This document shows, one piece after another, positions 5,251 to 7,663 of a stretch of DNA of 7,663 nucleotides. This DNA is from Methanosarcinales archaeon (GTDB lineage Archaea; Halobacteriota; Methanosarcinia; Methanosarcinales; Methanogasteraceae). The notes beneath the pieces were generated by a model. The model did no database searches, had not been told where the DNA came from, and was given only the letters and a program-made list of their open reading frames with translations. The stretch covers positions 1-7,663 of the forward strand of contig DTYY01000247.1 of NCBI GenBank assembly GCA_012961645.1. Reading direction: 5' to 3'. Positions within the stretch are counted from its first letter, which is position 1, and each line of letters starts with the position of its first letter. A program made the translations under genes and the position numbers.

Positions 5251-6303
5251 ATGGCAATGATGAAGAGAGTATCCGGATGCACAGCACTACTGGTGCTTGC
5301 GCTCGTGCTTGCGCCTCTGACCGCAGGTTTTGCGCAGTATGCGACGTCCGATGTAACCATACCGACGTATCTGATCGAACTGGACTATGAAACAGGTGAG
5401 AATGCCACGATGGGGGTGGCGTGCGAGACGATCGTATTCAGGAACCTGGGAGATACGAACCGATCAGAAGACGCTTGCATCGCCGTGCCCGAGGATTCGG
5501 AGATCATGCAGGTTATGAAGATGGGGCATGCGACCGATGCCGCACCTGCAGGGGTTGCGTATGAACGAGAAGGAGAGGTTCTATGCTGGAATATGACGCT
5601 TAAGCCAGGTGGCATGGCGATGTACTCTGTGAGGTATGTTGTGCCACTTGGTGGCGCGGGAACGTCTGACGGACCTGACGTGTTTGTGAAGAAACTGATC
5701 GATCCTGAGATTGTGACCTATCCGATTGTCTCACTCATACTGAAGGTCAACACCGATGACGAGATCGAATTCACAGACGGGTCAGGAAACATACTCGAAC
5801 CGGATTCTGCAAGCCCGGAGGACGATGGCGGAGTTCGTTATATGTGGACTGATCAGGTGGCATTCGAAGAGTTGCATGTCCTATTACCACAGCCCTCACA
5901 TTCACAGCCCATAGATCGGTGGATCACGTATGCTGTCATCGCACTGCTGCTAATCTCTGCACTGCTCTACCCCGTGCTCCATATCAAGAACAATAAGCTG
6001 AGAGGGAATGATCGCGGACTCTCATGCTCAGGATGCTCTGTCTGCGATAAAGGCGGAGACGGCGCGGAGGATGAACCAGATGCAGGCGGCGACTGGGAAG
6101 AGATGGATGAGATCGTTACAGAGATTACGCAGTCGAAGGAAGATCTGATCCGCAAGAAAAAGGCTATATTTGCAGTACTGAGCAAACTGGATAAGGATCA
6201 TGATGCTGGCGAGGTTTCGGATGATGATTACAGGCGATTGTCACGAAACTATAAGGACAAAGCGATTGAGATCATGAAACAGCTGGATAAGATGGAAGAA
6301 TAA
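5251..6303 (+). CDS. Secreted single-span envelope protein with cytoplasmic CxxCxxC and helical tail, function unknown
   Basis: The 350-residue product has an N-terminal signal sequence (basic MKR, hydrophobic to about residue 25, likely cut near TAGFAQ). An outer domain of about 190 residues rich in beta-type segments follows, with three N-glycosylation sequons (NAT, NRS, NMT). One membrane helix at about 225-245 (ITYAVIALLLISALLYPVLH) precedes a cytoplasmic part. That part has C259, C262, C265 (CSGCSVC), an acidic Gly/Asp/Glu linker, and a charged helical tail from about 290 (KAIFAVLSKLDKDHDAGEVS, then DDDYRRLSRNYKD). The tail resembles the short helical segments after membrane helices in some cytochrome c maturation (CcmI-like) and envelope proteins, a weak analogy only. 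The start is 5251, or 5257 if the AAGGG site is used. It diverges from a glycosyltransferase and converges on ruvC with a 21-base gap. I do not recognise the family. Confidence 0.85.
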   Translation: MAMMKRVSGCTALLVLALVLAPLTAGFAQYATSDVTIPTYLIELDYETGENATMGVACETIVFRNLGDTNRSEDACIAVPEDSEIMQVMKMGHATDAAPAGVAYEREGEVLCWNMTLKPGGMAMYSVRYVVPLGGAGTSDGPDVFVKKLIDPEIVTYPIVSLILKVNTDDEIEFTDGSGNILEPDSASPEDDGGVRYMWTDQVAFEELHVLLPQPSHSQPIDRWITYAVIALLLISALLYPVLHIKNNKLRGNDRGLSCSGCSVCDKGGDGAEDEPDAGGDWEEMDEIVTEITQSKEDLIRKKKAIFAVLSKLDKDHDAGEVSDDDYRRLSRNYKDKAIEIMKQLDKMEE

Positions 6304-6324
6304 GATAGAGGGGTATTAAGCGCG

Positions 6325-6792
6325 TCATAAATTTTGCAGCAGCCGCGCGTTTGCATGGCACAGCGCGACTGCAACTGCATCGGCGGCGTCAGCGGGCATG
6401 ATTTCGTCGATTGCAAGCAGCGCCATCACCATCTTCTGCACATGTTTCTTATCAGCTCTCCCCGAACCCGTGACCGCCTGTTTCACCTGATTTGGCGTGT
6501 AATCATAGACATCGAGGCCGTACTCGGATGCTGCGAGCAGAATAACCCCGCGTGCATGGCTCACCTCGATCGCAGACGTTACATTCCTTGAAAAGAAGAG
6601 CCGCTCAACCGCAAGCTCGTCCGGTTCGTAAGCATCAAAAACAGCCTTTATCTCACAAAATATCGTTTGTAGGCGGTTCTGGATCGGCGTGTCCGGCGGC
6701 GTGTCGATCACGCCATATCTGATGCAGCGTGCACCATCGATTATACCAAAGCCTGTTTTCGCAAGTCCGGGGTCAATTCCGATGATGATCAT
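6325..6792 (-). CDS. ruvC: Crossover junction endodeoxyribonuclease RuvC (Holliday junction resolvase)
   Basis: The 155-residue product matches RuvC from end to end. The start IIIGIDPGLAKTGFG carries D7, VERLFFSRN carries E63, and PADAADAVAVALCHA carries D135 and D138, giving the four acidic metal-binding residues of the RNase H-like fold. The DNA-binding segment YTPNQVKQAVTGSGRADKKH corresponds to the E. coli loop with conserved Lys residues. The enzyme cuts four-way junctions symmetrically during recombination. It is slightly shorter than E. coli RuvC (173), mostly at the C-terminus. Most archaea use Hjc/Hje for this step, so a bacterial-type RuvC is of interest; no ruvA or ruvB is next to it. 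Start at 6792 is followed directly by the first beta strand, so no alternative is better. No strong ribosome binding site is visible. Confidence 0.95.
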   Translation of the reverse strand: MIIIGIDPGLAKTGFGIIDGARCIRYGVIDTPPDTPIQNRLQTIFCEIKAVFDAYEPDELAVERLFFSRNVTSAIEVSHARGVILLAASEYGLDVYDYTPNQVKQAVTGSGRADKKHVQKMVMALLAIDEIMPADAADAVAVALCHANARLLQNL

Positions 6793-6957
6793 GCCTTATT
6801 CGCAACTGCGACTCGAGAGAGCTCTCTACTTCAGTTTCAGGTTTCTATGATTGACGAGACCACACTCCATATCTTCTATGAATACCTTCTGACCAGTCAT
6901 TCACTTCACCAGTCTATCAATCAGTATCATGGCTTAAATGTTGTTCGTTTCTCAAGT

Positions 6958-6976
6958 TATATAATTAAATTATATA
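6958..6976. repeat. 19-base AT palindrome
   Basis: TATATAATT-A-AATTATATA is a perfect palindrome around a central A. In so AT-rich a stretch this may be chance, but it could serve as a TATA element in either direction, including for ruvC at a distance, or as a protein-binding site. Confidence 0.4.
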
Positions 6977-7118
6977 TCATTAATTTTTATGCTATATCGA
7001 TGGTTATTGCTTTTACAATACGTGTCAGAAAACTAATCGGTTTTTTTGGAAAAGTCGGAGGGTCTATACCCGTTGACCGATCTATTACATAAAATAATTA
7101 TTTTAGTAACACCATGTA

Positions 7119-7152
7119 TTACACAAAACGTTTATATACCTAACAGGTGTAA
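7119..7152. promoter_or_regulatory. Inverted repeat flanking the channel gene TATA box, possible operator
   Basis: TTACAC at 7119-7124 and GTGTAA at 7147-7152 form a perfect inverted repeat that brackets the TATA box nearly symmetrically (6 bases to the left, 8 to the right). Related sequences lie at 7085-7090 (TTACAT) and 7106-7113 (GTAACACC). A dimeric regulator bound here would control promoter access. This is inferred from layout only. Confidence 0.35.
7131..7138 (+). promoter_or_regulatory. Strong archaeal TATA box of the MotA/TolQ/ExbB gene
   Basis: TTTATATA is a perfect consensus archaeal TATA box, preceded by the purine-rich ACAAAACG as a possible BRE. Transcription would begin near 7158-7162, giving a leader of about 25 bases before ATG at 7184. 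Confidence 0.65.
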
Positions 7153-7183
7153 CCTCGTAAAACGACCATAATAACTGATCGAC

Positions 7184-7663
7184 ATGGATATTGCAACACT
7201 ACTATCTTATGGAATACCACACCTGTTGCAGCAGTTCATCTACATCATCTCGACCAACCTGCTTTATCCGGTGATACTCGTCCTGATCGTCCTGATCATA
7301 GCGAGTCTGGTCGAACTCGGCGGGTTTTTATTCGAGTGGCGCAACCGGCACCGCGATCTGGTAAGGATGGAGCAAGGCGCAGTCAGAGCAAGTGTGCTGC
7401 TGAAACAAAACGATTCAGACGGTGCGTTTAACATACTCGGGCAGACGTGCTCGAATTCGTTCGTGCACGAGTTTCTTTACCGGCTCTCCGCGTCCGGAAG
7501 GACGATTGGTGAATACAATTCTGAAATGCTTGAAGTGAAGCTGGAAAAACTGCTGCAGGACATCGATTTTGAGATATCAAAGAAACTCGAGCGCTCAAGG
7601 TTCGTTGCCCGTGCCGGACCGATGTTCGGGCTGATGGGTACGCTGATACCGATGGGTCCGGCA
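7184..7663 (+). CDS. MotA/TolQ/ExbB family proton channel subunit (3' end cut by window edge)
   Basis: A frame from ATG at 7184 stays open for 160 codons to the edge. It starts with a short amphipathic segment, then a first membrane helix at about 27-50 (LLYPVILVLIVLIIASLVEL), a long cytoplasmic helical domain (about 51-140), and the conserved family start of the second membrane helix, ARAGPMFGLMGTLIPMGPA (142-160). In TolQ/ExbB/MotA this segment lines the proton path; the usual third helix would follow outside the window. The partner is normally an ExbD-like or DUF2149 protein encoded next in archaea, and the pair uses the ion gradient to drive an envelope process. The start is supported by a good TATA box about 50 bases upstream; TGATC at 7176-7180 may be a weak ribosome binding site. 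Confidence 0.93.
   Translation, partial: MDIATLLSYGIPHLLQQFIYIISTNLLYPVILVLIVLIIASLVELGGFLFEWRNRHRDLVRMEQGAVRASVLLKQNDSDGAFNILGQTCSNSFVHEFLYRLSASGRTIGEYNSEMLEVKLEKLLQDIDFEISKKLERSRFVARAGPMFGLMGTLIPMGPA

Larger units (their letters stand above)
6793..7183. other. AT-rich intergenic region without a convincing gene
   Basis: This 391-base gap separates ruvC from the proton channel gene, which point away from each other. Next to ruvC are two short inverted repeats: CGCA-AC-TGCG (6801-6810) and AGAGAGCTCTCT (6816-6827). The middle is strongly AT-rich and includes a 19-base palindrome (6958-6976). The right end holds the channel gene promoter. An 81-codon plus-strand frame (6847-7092) crosses it, but composition and lack of recognisable motifs make it unlikely to be a gene. 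No tRNA-like or repeat-array structure was seen. Confidence 0.6.

Noticed and set aside
7037..7047. A run of seven T (CGGTTTTTTTGG) as a transcription terminator
   Set aside because: Archaeal terminators can be T-runs, but no gene on the plus strand ends just upstream, so there is nothing for it to terminate.
6847..7092. An 81-codon plus-strand frame in the gap between ruvC and the channel gene
   Set aside because: Its product (MIDETTLHIFYEYLL...) has no recognisable motif, the composition simply follows the AT-rich DNA, and it runs close to the promoter of the next gene. A decayed gene cannot be excluded but is not supported.

Overview
The window looks archaeal, most likely a euryarchaeote of the methanogen/anaerobic methanotroph side (Methanomicrobia or Methanosarcinales-like). 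Supporting points are TTTATATA-type TATA boxes about 25 bases ahead of start codons, GGTGA/GGAGG ribosome binding sites, and a gene set typical of such genomes: DUF134 regulator, short Mrp/Nbp35 ATPase, two-cluster ferredoxin, and an archaeal-type MotA/TolQ/ExbB subunit ending in GPMFGLMGTLIPMGPA. The lineage call is an inference; no rRNA or other marker is present.

Left end (1-1119, minus strand): an envelope-stress module. In transcription order it contains a 56-residue, almost entirely hydrophobic protein, the PspA/IM30 coiled-coil protein, and PspAA, which is cut by the window edge. pspA and pspAA overlap by ATGA. Diverging from this module across a 117-base spacer with palindromic elements is a 424-residue coiled-coil protein of unknown function (1237-2511, plus).

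Middle (2542-4335, minus strand): an iron-sulfur/regulatory cluster reading DUF134 HTH protein with zinc ribbon, Mrp/Nbp35 ATPase, a 130-base stretch with an apparently startless Gly/Arg-rich frame, and a 2x[4Fe-4S] ferredoxin. The DUF134 protein, the startless frame and the ferredoxin all have Gly/Arg-rich segments. A clear BRE/TATA with a palindrome between it and the start codon precedes the DUF134 gene, suggesting regulation by a repressor, perhaps DUF134 itself.

Right half: a family 2 glycosyltransferase (4388-5131, minus) diverges from a secreted, single-span envelope protein with a cytoplasmic CxxCxxC and a helical tail (5251-6303, plus). That gene converges with ruvC (6325-6792, minus), a complete Holliday-junction resolvase of bacterial type. 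A 391-base AT-rich gap (6793-7183) follows, with no convincing gene but several palindromes and a strong promoter for a MotA/TolQ/ExbB proton channel gene (7184 onward, plus) that runs off the right edge.

Nothing here is a mobile element, CRISPR array, tRNA or rRNA. The least explained parts are the tiny membrane protein and large coiled-coil protein flanking PspA, the possibly broken small gene in the ferredoxin cluster, and the envelope protein with CxxCxxC.
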